The notes beneath the pieces were generated by a model, which worked only from the letters and a program-made list of their open reading frames with translations, ran no database searches and was not told the DNA's origin. 64,000 nt of DNA. Source: Beverwykella pulmonaria. Its lineage: Eukaryota; Ascomycota; Dothideomycetes; Pleosporales; Melanommataceae. The DNA lies in assembly GCA_001599595.1 (NCBI GenBank), contig BCHH01000003.1:4211537-4275536 (forward strand). Direction: 5' to 3'. Position 1 is the stretch's first letter; each line of letters starts with the position of its first letter. The position numbers were made by a program, and so were the translations under genes. Of the stretch, positions 23,230-34,319 are shown piece by piece.

Positions 23230-24561
23230 ATGCGTGCCCACATGCGCATCCCGCTCTTCCGCATCTGGTACTCTACGACCTATACCGTCCTCTTCATCAT
23301 CCTCATCATCCTGCTTGCTGTCTCCCCCGGCGAAACCATCTACCAATCCATCCGCTCCGAGGAACTGCAAAAGCTCTTCGTAATCGGCGGCGTCTACCTC
23401 CTCACCTTCCTCGTCGTCTTCCTCGTATACTCGACGCGATTATACACGAATCGAAGCATCCTCCAGGCGATCCCGAAACCGTACCTCCCGGTCGAAGATG
23501 GAGAGGTGGGCAAATTGGTCCGGCGCATGATTGTTAAGGCGTTGAAGCGGAGCGCGATTGTGGCGTGGGACTCACGGCCACGGGATGCAAGAGGGGAGGC
23601 ACACGGGGACGAGGACGGAGAGGGGAGGCTGGCGACAACGGAGCGGAATCACTCGACATTCAAACGGCGGAGCCATCACCACGACACGACCATCATACCC
23701 GTGTCTGCCCAATCCCCGCCCTGGGGCCACGTCTCGCATCCAGGATGGGCTTCGCCATCGTCCCCCGACCTTCCAAACGTCCAGTACTGGGACGTCGTCG
23801 CCGAACTCCCGAACCTAATCGAGGCGAAAGCCGTCTCCCTCGCGCCTCCCGACCCTGCGCTCGAGGTACCCATACACGCACAAGACAACACGCCCATGCT
23901 CCCCGACGCCTCGATTGTCGCGCTCCTCCAGCGCCCCCGCACAACAGGTCTACGCGACTACATCGCCCAACTCGCCTCCTACGGGCTGATCAATCCCCCC
24001 GTCCTCGGCCCCAAATTCCTCGCCCAATACGAATACGCGCGCTTCTCCACGCACTCCCTCACCGAGCCCGAATTTCGCTCCATAATGGCCGTCTTCGCAG
24101 AAATCCTCAACGGGATGACGGACCTCGATCCACTGATAGTCGAAGAAGCGCGCGCGGAGAGCACAGGCACCGACACGCGCAGCCTCGCTCCATCCTCAAC
24201 ATCCAGTGGTTCCACGCCCTCGGGTCTCCCCTACCAAACCCCTAGAGTCGACCGCGGCTCCGAATACTCGTACAGCGACGGCGCCGAGAGCCCGCAGACT
24301 GTCCGCACCGCGCCGTCCGTGTCGAGGAATATGAGTTCGGGCGCGTACACGATGCCGAGGACACCTTCGGAGAGGTCGTTAGGGTCAGATGCAGGATCAG
24401 TGGTGTTTATGACAGCGGAGAGGAGTCCGTCGACTATTCTGCCGAATTCGTCATCGTCGAGTTCTTCGACGTCCACGAGGTCAGGACGCTCGGTTGTGCG
24501 GCTACGGAATAATCCTGGGCTAGGGGATCTACCATATCAGTATCATTTTGATGAGGGTTGA
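23230..24561 (+). CDS. DLT1: DLT1 (defect at low temperature) family membrane protein
   Basis: Intronless frame of about 443 aa. Two transmembrane helices lie at the N-terminus: after RIPLFRIWYSTTYTV (VLFIILIILLAVSP) and after the short SPGETIYQSIRSEELQKLF loop (GGVYLLTFLVVFLVYSTRLYTNRS). Both segments match the fungal DLT1 family, as do the downstream motifs HPGWASPSSPDLPN, ELPNLIEAKAVSLAPPDP and RARFS/YARFSTHSLTEPEF. The C-terminal 100 residues are Ser/Thr-rich and disordered. The family is named for a yeast gene required for growth in the cold; its biochemical role is unknown. Start: ATG 23230 or ATG 23242, four codons later, both directly before the first conserved residues. The longer open frame from 23098 lacks conserved sequence, so I did not use it. 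Confidence 0.85.
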   Translation: MRAHMRIPLFRIWYSTTYTVLFIILIILLAVSPGETIYQSIRSEELQKLFVIGGVYLLTFLVVFLVYSTRLYTNRSILQAIPKPYLPVEDGEVGKLVRRMIVKALKRSAIVAWDSRPRDARGEAHGDEDGEGRLATTERNHSTFKRRSHHHDTTIIPVSAQSPPWGHVSHPGWASPSSPDLPNVQYWDVVAELPNLIEAKAVSLAPPDPALEVPIHAQDNTPMLPDASIVALLQRPRTTGLRDYIAQLASYGLINPPVLGPKFLAQYEYARFSTHSLTEPEFRSIMAVFAEILNGMTDLDPLIVEEARAESTGTDTRSLAPSSTSSGSTPSGLPYQTPRVDRGSEYSYSDGAESPQTVRTAPSVSRNMSSGAYTMPRTPSERSLGSDAGSVVFMTAERSPSTILPNSSSSSSSTSTRSGRSVVRLRNNPGLGDLPYQYHFDEG

Positions 24562-25379
24562 AGTACGGTAAGGGCAAGGTATATATAATTTCTAACTAGG
24601 ACATGCGCAACAGTAAACAGCGCAAACTCAGGGCGGGGCTAAGAGGATGAAGAAGTAGAGAAAGAAGAGGTCATAGCTAGGGTCGATAGCTGCTTGTGTA
24701 GCAGAGACCAGCCATAGGTCAGGAGGATGTCCTGTGAAGTGTATGATAGGATGTAGTGGCTTCATTGCCATCCGCGATACCCAGGGAAGTTGTGTATAAT
24801 AGCGTATTATAGCTACACCATTCTAATGCCAGTAATTCTTCTTCCGAGGCTGAAAGGCCGATCAACGCTTCAGTGGTGAGGAGATCGTTCTGGAGAACAT
24901 CCGCGTCACTGAAGCCGAAGATTTTCAGCACACGTCGAAGGGACCGGGCGATCAATGAATCCTTGGTAGTGTCGGCACATTGTGTAGCCTTAGCGACTGT
25001 TGTAAAGGGTGCCATCTTGCTTCTGTTCGAGCTGGTCAAGTTTGACGAAGACGGCATGGCATTCGAACAGTCGAAATCAAATAGAGAAGCACTATGCTAG
25101 GGTATCTAGGTAACTTGGATCTTTTATGCTTTCCTCGGAAGAGCCACAAATATCTTCGCAAACTGGAAGGTTTTCATTTGTCGAGGATATCGAGAGCGGA
25201 GGTGGAAACGGGGACGATCGGAGAAACTCTACCCTCAAAAGGTGTGACAAGTGGCTATTGATGCGTCTTTGCTATTCAACACTACTCTTTCTTGAGCTTT
25301 AGTCGTCCATCTCTGTCACACCTAAGTCTGACACGTATTTTTTCCGAAGTCTCTATCATAGCATCGCCCTCCTTCTCGT
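24562..25379. other. Intergenic at the edge of the accessory island
   Basis: It holds the DLT1 3' UTR and one short possible gene (24719-25057, listed separately). The part from 25100 to 25379 has no recognisable content. Confidence 0.4.
24719..25057 (-). CDS. Possible small hypothetical protein (112 aa)
   Basis: An ATG-initiated frame of 112 aa, Ser/Thr/Leu-rich, with a middle segment (RSLRRVLKIFGFSDADVLQ) that could form an amphipathic helix. There is no signal peptide, no membrane segment and no recognised family. It lies between DLT1 and a decayed DUF3176 gene. It may be a short real gene, the remains of a longer one, or chance; length alone does not decide. Confidence 0.25.
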   Translation of the reverse strand: MPSSSNLTSSNRSKMAPFTTVAKATQCADTTKDSLIARSLRRVLKIFGFSDADVLQNDLLTTEALIGLSASEEELLALEWCSYNTLLYTTSLGIADGNEATTSYHTLHRTSS

Positions 25380-27110
25380 ACTCTTTGAATCTTTCCTCAT
25401 AGCCTCCAAAAGCGGAGACCTCTAATTTGTGAAATAGAATCGCTAGAAAAGAAGTCTTGTACGGGTACGGTATTTTTCAGCTCTGGACAGTTGTGAGAAT
25501 CATGAAAATCGTCGAGAGGAGAACAACTGAAAGTGGCATTACTAGCCATACCCATTGAACTTTGACAAAGACTTCCAGTCCACAGGCGTCACCGACAATT
25601 TTTCTTGTTTCCGGATTCTGTGGGCCCTGCATAATCACCGAACATACCCTTGCAAGCCTACGAAAGACCTCGATGAAGTTTCCGTTGAGCGTCTTCACCA
25701 ATCCAGAGTCATACACGCTCGTATGACTGAAGACGTCAGTGCCGTGACCATTTCCAATTGTGTACCAAGTAGATCGATCCCATCGCCACCAAAACCAAAA
25801 CCAACACTAGAGTCTTTTGGTCCTTCCGTGAGGTTGCCCTTCGGCTCGAAGGGCACATCTACGACTTCTCCTGAAAAGAACGGATTGTTCTTGAAAGTGG
25901 TCTGTTTATATGTCTGCGCGTACATTTCGAGACGTCATCGCGTGATGGTTCCATTGATTTCCCCAACTGGGAGAGATCATTGTAGAGCCCAATATAGGCG
26001 AAAAAAATTGAAGCAGGTGTAGGTCGTGACTGTGGTAACACTGGGGCAAGGCAAGGATGGAGGATAACCCGAAATACAACCTTGTATATACTGCGGATTC
26101 GTTTCGCTGACAGTTCCGTTGGTTGACTTGACCATGTATGTATAAACTCCATCAATAATCGATATTGGATACTGTAAGCCTTTCATCGGGGTGACTCATC
26201 CAAGTTGCTTCTACTAGCGACGCCGCAGTTTGAAAGACCATGGATGAAATTTGTCTTTTTCGCTTGCACAACTTACTCGCAGGTGGGCAGTGAATGGCGA
26301 TGACGCGTTGTGAAGATAGCCTGGAAAATTTGTTATGTCGTGGTATTGGTAACTTCTCTTTTCGTCCGTGGCTTCGTCTGCGCAGACATCGAAGTTCTTG
26401 ATATGAGCAGTCTCTGTTTCGCAATTTGGACATAAGGCACGTGAATCGAATTCCAGGAAGCGACATTCTAAAGCAGGACAATAGATATTATCTTGCTCTG
26501 AGACAGGGTGGTCGGATATGAGCCCCCAACAGACCCAATCTCAGCGGGAAATCAGCTTATCATATGGTCAGTTCTAGGACTTAAGAGCCATCATCCGAGA
26601 AATTACTTTGGGAGATGGCTCTCCATATGAGGATGACGGAAAGCTGTGGGTGTCTTCTATGCGTTTGCTAGACTAGGCAAGGGTAGTTAAGTACCATCCT
26701 GCCTAGTTGTGTTGAAGGGATATGCGTGTAGAGAATTCGATAACTTGCTGAGTGAAGGGTTCGAATGGGAGCATCAGGACGGTTGCAAAGGCGCCCAGAG
26801 AAGCAAGAAGTGCAGTCCTCTGGGCGTTCCAAAGGAAAACAAATGCACTCCATGGGCCCCTACTTGCTTGATTGAAAATCTCCATTTGACTTAAAGCTCT
26901 TGGCTTTTCAAGATAGAGCCATTTGAGTTGTCCAAGGCCCTGAGCAACAGCAAAGAGCAGGGGCGGTTGAGAACATAGCGACCAAAGAATTCGGCTGAAT
27001 GGATAGTTCCCACTCTTGCAATGGCTTCCCGTTCATGTAGAAACACCATGGCACCGGCTTCCTACCACCAGCCAAGGCGAATGAACCTTTTTGGGAAGGA
27101 TTTATCCTAG
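25380..27110 (-). pseudogene. Decayed DUF3176 membrane protein gene
   Basis: Read from 27110 downwards, the minus strand shows scattered but clear DUF3176 pieces. First comes FYMNGKPLQEWELSIQPNS, then, after a frameshift near 26965, VAQGLGQLKWLYLEKPRAL and EIFNQASRGPWSAF. These match the YNGKPLPDW..., QLKWLWF and DEASRGPWG landmarks of the family. The 3' part carries the last membrane helix (FVKVQWVWLVMPLSVVLLST at about 25560-25500), followed by a frameshifted tail whose homologue ends VPYLYKTSxLAxLFHGLE. The centre (25750-26650) is broken by stops in all frames. A possible original N-terminus lies upstream at 27303. Intact family members have about 600 aa and four or so membrane helices; compare the intact copy at 54696-56600. 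The role of DUF3176 is unknown. Confidence 0.7.
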
Positions 27111-28109
27111 GGCGCTTTGCGAAGACGCTGCTCGTCTGTGAAGCATCAGGGAATCGGAGTCTTGTTGGTAGAGAGACTGCATTGTGCGCTTTTGTTCGCA
27201 GAAGGATACTGTGTCACTGAGGATTCTTCAATAAACATCTCTTCGTACGCGTATCCAAACGATGCTCTGGAGTGAGATGAAAGACGCGAGTCTGCCATTA
27301 CTGATAGCTGGCCATTACGAAGCCCGGGACTGGAAAGGTGAAAAGGGAGAAGAAGAAAGTGAACGAAAATGGAGTCCAAAATTATTGTGCGGCACATTAT
27401 ATTGGGAGGAAGCAGGGGATAGAAGAGTGCCTGTTTGCCTTCTTTCTTGGGGCTCCTACTCGAGTTCAGAAAAAGAGGATGCACGTCGCTATGAGAGAAC
27501 GAAAAAGGGGTCGCGAATACGTCCAATTGAGTAATGCAGGAGTAATACGGCGAAGCATATATAGACTTCATCAACTAAACTAATAATTCTACAGTAAGTT
27601 CTAGTGGTATATAGTCTGCTCTTTGAGCACCTTGCTGCAATCAACTCAGTCCCCACGCAGTTATCAACACCCTTTATCTGACAATTGTGCATACGAAAAT
27701 CGTTCTAAATTGCGAGCAGAGGAACCGTCAAGGTAAGCAGCTGGTATACAGGTTAAGTATTCTAGTGCATAAACTACACGCGATAAGTACTCTCTTAGAC
27801 CCAATGAAAGCGCCAAGCAATACATAAATGCACAAACGTAGAAGATTCACCGGTTCGCTGCCTAATTTTACCGTGAATGGATTAGTAAGAATTCTATGCC
27901 CCCTAAAGGATAAATTGACCAAGTGACCCACCTTTTTCCGTAATCTTATCTTTATTTTCCGCCCCCAAGCACTGTGCGTGGAACTGTATAAGACTTGTTG
28001 GAACAATCCTGTGGCGTGTTCACTTCATACCCAATGTTCACTTAGTGTTTTTCAGGTTTAGCCTACGTGGTCTTGAAGATTTAGTGTTGCAGCGAATTTT
28101 TTATGCATC
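27111..28109. other. Intergenic, AT-rich
   Basis: No gene is supported. Short frames on both strands at 27146-27583 overlap and share no family motif; one minus-strand piece ending at 27146 could be the lost N-terminus of the neighbouring DUF3176 pseudogene. The last 100-150 bases are the likely promoter of the NACHT gene at 28110. Confidence 0.4.
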
Positions 28110-30139
28110 ATGGAAGTCGCATCATGGTTCTCGTGGTGGTCCCCAATTTGGCTGTCGTTGATTTTCTCTCTTGTTTTCTCCCTTTTCTTCAGCAGTTTCC
28201 GAACGCGCAAACTTGAGGAACTTCGACCACCTACACTCACCACGCCATTGCGGGGAAAGCCACGAATATTTCCCTTCAATATCGGTATCGTGAGAGACAA
28301 GAGTATTAAAGCCCAGAATACCTCTAAGAACGAGAATGCTAGCGATCACGAGGACGATCCCTTTTCGAACACATCTACCTCGCACCCTGCTTTGAGAGAG
28401 TCGCACAGCCTGTCTAGCCATATCTACTATGGCCTATTTGATTCGATCTTCATGTCTGGAAAATTCGATAGTTGGCTACGTCGCAAGACTACTGCGCAGC
28501 TTCACTGCATCGGAGGGCCGGGCTCTGGAAAGGTACTTTGGAACTAGTCGCTTCACATGTGACTTCGTTGACTGTATAGACAACATTAACAGCCCTGATA
28601 GCTGAATATTTACGGAACTTCTACGTCGCATCGCTATCAAGCAACGCCTTTGTTGCAACTATTTACATCGTGGATGATATAGTTGACAACGAACAAGCGT
28701 TCCTCGAAGATTTCTTGTGTCATATCTACCGACAGCTTGCCACAGAAGGGGGATGGCACAGAAAATCAAAGAGCTACACCAGTTACCTTCAATCTCGAGA
28801 TTCAGGCGAACGGACGTCAAAGCGCATCAGCTTGATTACAACAGCACTTCACACCATGATCACACATGTCGGGGCAGGCGGGCGTTTCTTTCTGCTCGTA
28901 GATAGCATCGACCAATGCAACCTGCCACTGAGAGAGCTTCTGGATCGAGAGTTATATGCTCTCCAAAACTTGGGCGTCAGCATTATGGTCACTTCACGTC
29001 TCCCAGTTTACGAAAAACGAAGGCAGGTGTACTGTAATTTCCATACAGAGGATTACGAATATGAAGATGGGTTAACGTTCTATTGGCGCTGCACGGGCTG
29101 CGAGCAGTCTGTGAGATGCTTCCCATGCAAAGATAAAGGAAGCTTCTGCCCTGGATGGTACGCTGTCTTCTTCTATAAATCTCTGTTTGGTCGCAAACCT
29201 GATTTTTAATGTTGGCGACTACGAGGCTGACTTTGCGGCGCTTGCAGTGCCCTTGATACGACATGGGTAGAGCCGAAACAGTTCAATCTAAGTATCGACC
29301 ACATCCCAGAGTTACATATGCATAAATTTGTAGCTTGGGATCTTGAGCGAGAACACGGCGACATTGGTCTTGAGAGTAGTAATGCTCGCAAGCCCCCACT
29401 GTCATTGCTTGGCATTTCGATTCGCGCGGCCGAATCAGATACGACTGGCCATGATTTGGTGGCAAAGATAGTTAGTGAGGCACATGGAAACATCAGTCTA
29501 GTAAAGCTGGGCCTCGATGTTGTCCACAGCGCGACATCTCTAGCCTCCATCGAAAAGCCGTTGGGTCGCCTACCTCGGAATGTGGAAGCTCTTTTCAACG
29601 AGGGCATTAAGAGCATTGAGCGACAGCCAGCCAGCCAACGCGACCTGGCTCTGAAGAGTATAGTAGCCGTTGCAAAGACTAGTACCGAGATTAGGGGCGC
29701 TCCTCTTTCGCTCGTGGCAAATTTACTTCGAGAGCGACCTCACGGATCGGCAGATAAGCGCGTGCCCCCTCGGAGTACCGAAGATATCTTACAAGCTGCT
29801 AAAGGCTTCTTACAACTACATACGCCCTTGAACATTGGATCTAGTCACACCTTGACTGCATACAATATCCTATTTAATTCCTATGCTTCTGAAAGCTACA
29901 ATGATGAGCTTGTGTGGGCAACGGCTGAACTGCGGACATCAAAAATCCCACGTTCCTTCACGCACATTAAGCCGAAGAGCGAGATTATTGAGGAACAGGG
30001 ACCCATGGTGGATGTTTTAGGAGATATACGGAGCTCCGTTTTACAGATGTCGCCGTCGAAGGAGCGTGAGTATTCCCTTCTTAGATCCCGGACTGAAACT
30101 TTGAGCGGTATGGAGGCAACTAAAGGGTTTATGGGGTAA
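28110..30139 (+). CDS. NACHT-type STAND NTPase with N-terminal membrane segment
   Basis: Three exons: 28110-28532, 28580-29157 and 29248-30139, in phase, giving 630 aa. Residues 5-32 form a strongly hydrophobic helix (SWWSPIWLSLIFSLVFSLFF), unusual for fungal NACHT proteins. The first intron splits the P-loop cleanly: IGGPGSGK (to residue 141), then TTLTALIAEY. The Walker B is FFLLVDSIDQ, followed by the sensor MVTSRLPV. A Cys-rich stretch follows (WRCTGCEQ..CFPCKDKGSFCPGC; four CxxC-like pairs once intron 2 is removed) that may bind zinc, in the position where relatives carry a ZZ-like insert. The remaining 290 residues are helical, as in winged-helix/superstructure parts. No ankyrin, WD or TPR repeats follow, so it may be a short form or truncated at 30139. 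A role in heterokaryon incompatibility or defence is inferred from the family and from the HET neighbours. Confidence 0.8.
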
Positions 30140-30299
30140 CCTCCACAGCTATACAAGATGTTATCGTTTATTACGACGAGGATCATTTTGGAATATGAAT
30201 GGATAAGACACCCGTTTTGGGAGTTAATGTTTCACATATATCGTGGGGACTTTTCTCTCAGAGTACTTTTCCGAACTAAAGATTATGTCAGTTCACATG

Positions 30300-30470
30300 A
30301 TGAGTCGCCTTTATGTTTGCTCATGTGCCTTACTTATTTGCTTTCACTCTCTTGACAGGCTCCTAGCGTGCTTGATAAGACTATAGATATTCCTTCGGTA
30401 GCTCTTCTGCAGAATCAACATAATTAACATCAGTACAATCAACTTCGTCACATCACGACAGATTGAAATT
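30300..30470 (+). repeat. Degraded repeat, copy 1 (second copy at about 52.4 kb)
   Basis: About 170 bp that match 52372-52548 in the same orientation. Shared blocks are TTTGCTCATGTG, then AGGCTC(C/T)...GTGC(T/C)T..TAAGA.T.TAGATATT, then TCTGCAGAATCAA, and CTTC.TCACATCACGACA at the end. The copies differ by many substitutions and indels, so the duplication is old. This is probably a transposon fragment of unrecognised family. The rest of the 475-bp gap between the NACHT and HET genes (30140-30614) holds only their 3' ends. Confidence 0.6.
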
Positions 30471-30614
30471 AGGTGTCAATATTGTTCATAGTTTACTCAA
30501 TGCCATCTGAAATTGCATTGCTGCAATTTTCTCGTTGTGTTCATTGGATTCCAACGTGGAAATGGGAGGGCCGAGAGAGATACGAAATGTAAACGTCTGC
30601 TTCATACACGCCCA

Positions 30615-33003
30615 TCATCCCAACAAAAAATCTATTCCAGTTTTATTTCTCCCTTCTTGTCTGACGCCTTCATTACCTAGACTCCTGGCTTGGAGGTGTC
30701 TCCACATTCCAACACTCAGTCTGTGAAAGTGGAGAGCTCCACTCCTTTTGTAACATCTCCACCCCTCTCTCGCGCCACTCCATTGGTCCAAAGGCTCAAT
30801 CATGATCCCAACTCCAGAGAACCATGAATCCCTGCCTGGCTTGGATAAATGAGGCAGGGTTATGTTGGACCCATTGTGATGACTCAAGGCAAGTATCACA
30901 AAGCTAGTAATACTATCTTCGGTGTTTTGCCTAACATCTGGAAATGCGTCGATGATAGCATCTTCTGACGTGAGAGTGACTTCGAGACTGTCCTCGTTCG
31001 AAAGGTCCAACTTCCAATCAGAGGTGTCTTTTCGCCAACGTAGAGGAGCGGTGTTTATATAACCTTGAATTTTGATCATTGTGTCACGTAATTTCGGTTC
31101 TTGGTCACGTCTAGTAAAAGTCCCATCCCGTCCCCCTGGCGTGGCATACATTGCTGAAGAAGCGTTCTTTCGTTTTTTTGCGACGGTTTCTAGATCTTGA
31201 TTCATAGCTGCGAGTTCCATTTGTATGTCTTCGAAAGTCTCTCTGTGGAATTTGGACCGAGAATCTCCCTCAACGATAAAACTAATTGGGTGGCCATAAT
31301 GATCTTTTACGGTGTACCACCGGGTCAAGGGAAAACGATCACCGACAATGATTCTACCCCAGACTGAAATCCAAGTCCATGAGGGGTAATGTTGTAAATC
31401 TGGTAGCCGCTCAGTCTTGAAGCAATCCACAACTCTCCATGATAGTTGTTCCTCGAGAGTGTGTTCCCACAGCCCAGCCCCATACTCTTCTCCAAGACTG
31501 TCTCGGACTAAAGTTGCGACGCCCCACACCGCCATACTCTTGTCAGCTTGGAAAGTGAGATCACAACTTGTATAATTTTCGATAGCAGCTTTCCAGAACA
31601 CCTCTATCGAATCATCATTTGCTCCCGACACTGATATCCATCTGTTGGTGCCAGACTCCTGCAGTCTGCCTCTCCAACGTCGGTCGGCAGATGATTTTCG
31701 GTCCAAAGGAAAGGGAAGGCCGCCCGGGAGGCTCTCGCAAGCACTAATGTCTGCACAATCCCAAAATATTTGGTGATTACTAAAATGCAAAGCCCTGGGT
31801 GAAAGCATGCGTTCTCTCATGATGTCAGCGACGCCTGGTACTCGGTAGGTTTTGCGAGTGTGTATACTAACCTTGGAAGACCCATCCTCGTGTGTAAAGA
31901 GGTGTCATCAGCACGTCCTGCTCCCACAAATCCTCTCTCACAACTCTCCAAACGGCTTTCCCAAATATGGGAGAGTTTGCATCTGTCTCGAATCTTGCTG
32001 GCGACACTTCGTACCACTCTCTTTTTCGAAAGAGACCACCATAACTGTCAAGAGAAGCTGCAGCTGCAATATTGCAATACGTGTGGCGATATACCTTGTG
32101 CATCAGACTTCCTTCGATTTCCCAATCTCCCCTATCTCCCTGAATAATACACAAGCTGTCAATCCACATGTACTCAATACCTAACAATCTTGCAACTGTG
32201 ATGCCTTGTTGAAAATTGGGTGACAGATCTTCCCACTTGATCCCGACTGACATGAATTCTGCCTTTGTTTTCAAGTTAAGAGCATCAGTTCTCGGCCTGC
32301 TTGGGTTAAATGCTCCCCAGCAGTGACTCAAAGTCACATATGGGCCTTTAATGTTGTTCGGCCTTGTCTCCAAAACTTTAATCCGATCTCGACTTCCCTT
32401 TTTTCCTACGGCTATTAAACGTGTTGGAACAAATGCACCTCGCTGTCTTGTTTGTGCTGGACAATGTTTATGGTTTTTATCGCAATTCTGGATCCATTTC
32501 TTGATCTGTATCCCGCCGTTGACGTCTGGATCCGTGGTAGTACCGAGGACACCTTGCCCAAGCGGGCCCTCTACATCTGCCACTGGGAAGCAGTAAAACA
32601 CCCTCTCGGATAACCCGAAAGTCTTATTTTCCAGCACTGACAAAGAATCTGTCACTGTCCCATTTTGTGGAACAACACGGAACGTTACGGCGACCATTTC
32701 TTTGCTCTCTCTTGTCTTCCCTAGACTGCGAACGCTCCACCGATATAAGGAAGTCAGGCATCCATGTCCAGGGGGGAGCTGTTCTGTTTGCTGCACATCT
32801 TCATGAAGCCATCGATTGACAGCGTCGGAACTCGCTAGAATATCTCGGCAAACGTTCACATCTTTGTAAAGCTGACGACAAAATGCACAGAGCTCGCGAG
32901 CAGACTTGGCGAGAGATATGTAGGAGGGGTGGTGAAAAGCCCAAGATGAACGAGAGTGCACAATATTCTCAATGCAAAAACTGCAAAAATTCGACGTCAA
33001 CAT
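30615..33003 (-). CDS. HET-domain protein (heterokaryon incompatibility)
   Basis: Two exons: 33003-31872 and 31813-30615, giving 776 aa. The intron (donor GTTAGT, acceptor GAGAG) was placed because it rebuilds the invariant HET motif RGWVFQERMLSPRALHF. The other two hallmarks are present: PYVTLSHCWG (about 221-231) and EYMWIDSLCIIQGD (about 277-290). The N-terminus has paired cysteines (FCSFCIEN and LCAFCRQ) that could bind a metal. The C-terminal half is the usual variable region with YPSWTWISVWG. HET-domain proteins trigger death of fused cells carrying different alleles. This copy appears intact, with no frameshift and an ordinary length. It is convergent with the NACHT gene at 28.1-30.1 kb, a frequent partnership in fungal recognition loci. 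A function in incompatibility is family knowledge, not shown here. Confidence 0.9.
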
Positions 33004-33224
33004 CGGTAATGATTATTGGTGTTTGAGTTTGGTATTGGCAATGAAGTTGGGGAGACTTGTAAGTGAGCCTGCGACAAGGACGGCGCGGGGCTGAGTAGGC
33101 ACTAGCGCCAACGTCCCACTCTCTCGACCATTTCTGAGTCTTTGAGAACTTCAGCCTTCCCAACCAAACGATTATCAGCGCTTTCTCTACATCTCTTTGC
33201 GGGCTAACATTGCTGAGTTTGATA

Positions 33225-33420
33225 CGCGCCCTCCTCCTCGTACTCCGAATACTTCCTCATAGTCTTCAAAAGCGGAGACCTCTAATCCGTGAAATACAAT
33301 CGCTAGAGAAGAATTCTTGTACAGGTACGGTATTTTCCAGCTCTGGACAATCGTGAGGAGAAAGACCTCGGTGAAGTTTCCGTTGAGCGTCTTCACCAAT
33401 CCAGAGTCATACGCGATATA
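33225..33420 (-). pseudogene. Second DUF3176 C-terminal fragment
   Basis: A short DNA segment nearly identical to two blocks of the 25.4-27.1 kb pseudogene: 33233-33360 matches 25367-25490, and 33362-33408 matches 25665-25715. The roughly 170 bp in between are deleted here. On the minus strand it encodes the end of a DUF3176 protein (GLVKTLNGNFTEVF, and IPYLYKNSSLAIVFHGLEVSAF). High similarity to the other dead copy and the internal deletion show a recent partial duplication or exchange. It cannot encode a functional protein. Confidence 0.75.
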
Positions 33421-34319
33421 CTCTTAGGGGAAAACTGACCTCACCAAAGTCTGCTTCCGCTTTCGAACCTGTGCATACAAGGGTGTAAACTGAGCAGTGG
33501 CTAAGCAACCTGAGCTCGTGGCTGTGCAAGCCTGAGTATGTCTTGGCAGCCTGAGCAAGCCTAAGCAAACCAAGTATGGGCCCGAATCAGGGACAATTGA
33601 TGTCCCAGATTCGAGTCCCTCCGCCGCTCTGCGACCTAGTTCTTGACATATGGCCCAGTTTCTGGCCTCAGGTGGACCAATCGTGGGTCATTAAGCTCGT
33701 TTTTGTTTTCGATGCCTTGCCACGCAGAATACACGAGCTGACGACGTTCTGCGCAACAGGATCTCGGACTGGGCACATTGGTGTTCACGGAGTACACGGA
33801 TACAGAAGAGCCAATGGCGCTCCAACGTTGGTGTGTTGCATGTCAGGAATGCTCAACAATCTGCCGGTGCGAGGGGAAGAGGAGTGGTGGGTCTGATGGG
33901 CTCGAATTCGGCGTAGGCGTCTGCATCGGTGGAGGAGAGGTTATCGGACGAGGGATTTGCAGTTGGAAAGAGCTGGGGCGGGGCGGGGCTTAGGGACCTT
34001 TATAAGTAGTTTGCATATATGGTATTTGTGTGAGAGTGTTGTGAGTCTCATGATATCGGGCTGGTGATTGTTGGAGTTAGAAGCTGGAGCGGGGCTAAAG
34101 GCTTTCATGGATAGGTTGGTGGATGGGGTTGGTAGATGAAGAAATAGCTGCGTGACAATCAAATGCTATTGAAGCGGCTGAAGACCCACCCTCATTGGAC
34201 CTCCAAGTCGTATGGGTCGGCTGACTTTCGCCAGCTCAGCCGAGACCATCTTCAACTCGCGACTCCGAGTATTCGTATATGCGATCCACATTGAGCCTTC
34301 TACATACCAGCTGGTCTCC
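33421..34319. other. Intergenic upstream of second HET gene
   Basis: No gene is supported. From 33480 to 33580 there are short imperfect repeats of the word CCTGAGCAAGCCT. A TATAAG box at 34001-34006 may serve the HET gene starting at 34320. Open frames at 33576-33993 have no motif. Confidence 0.4.
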
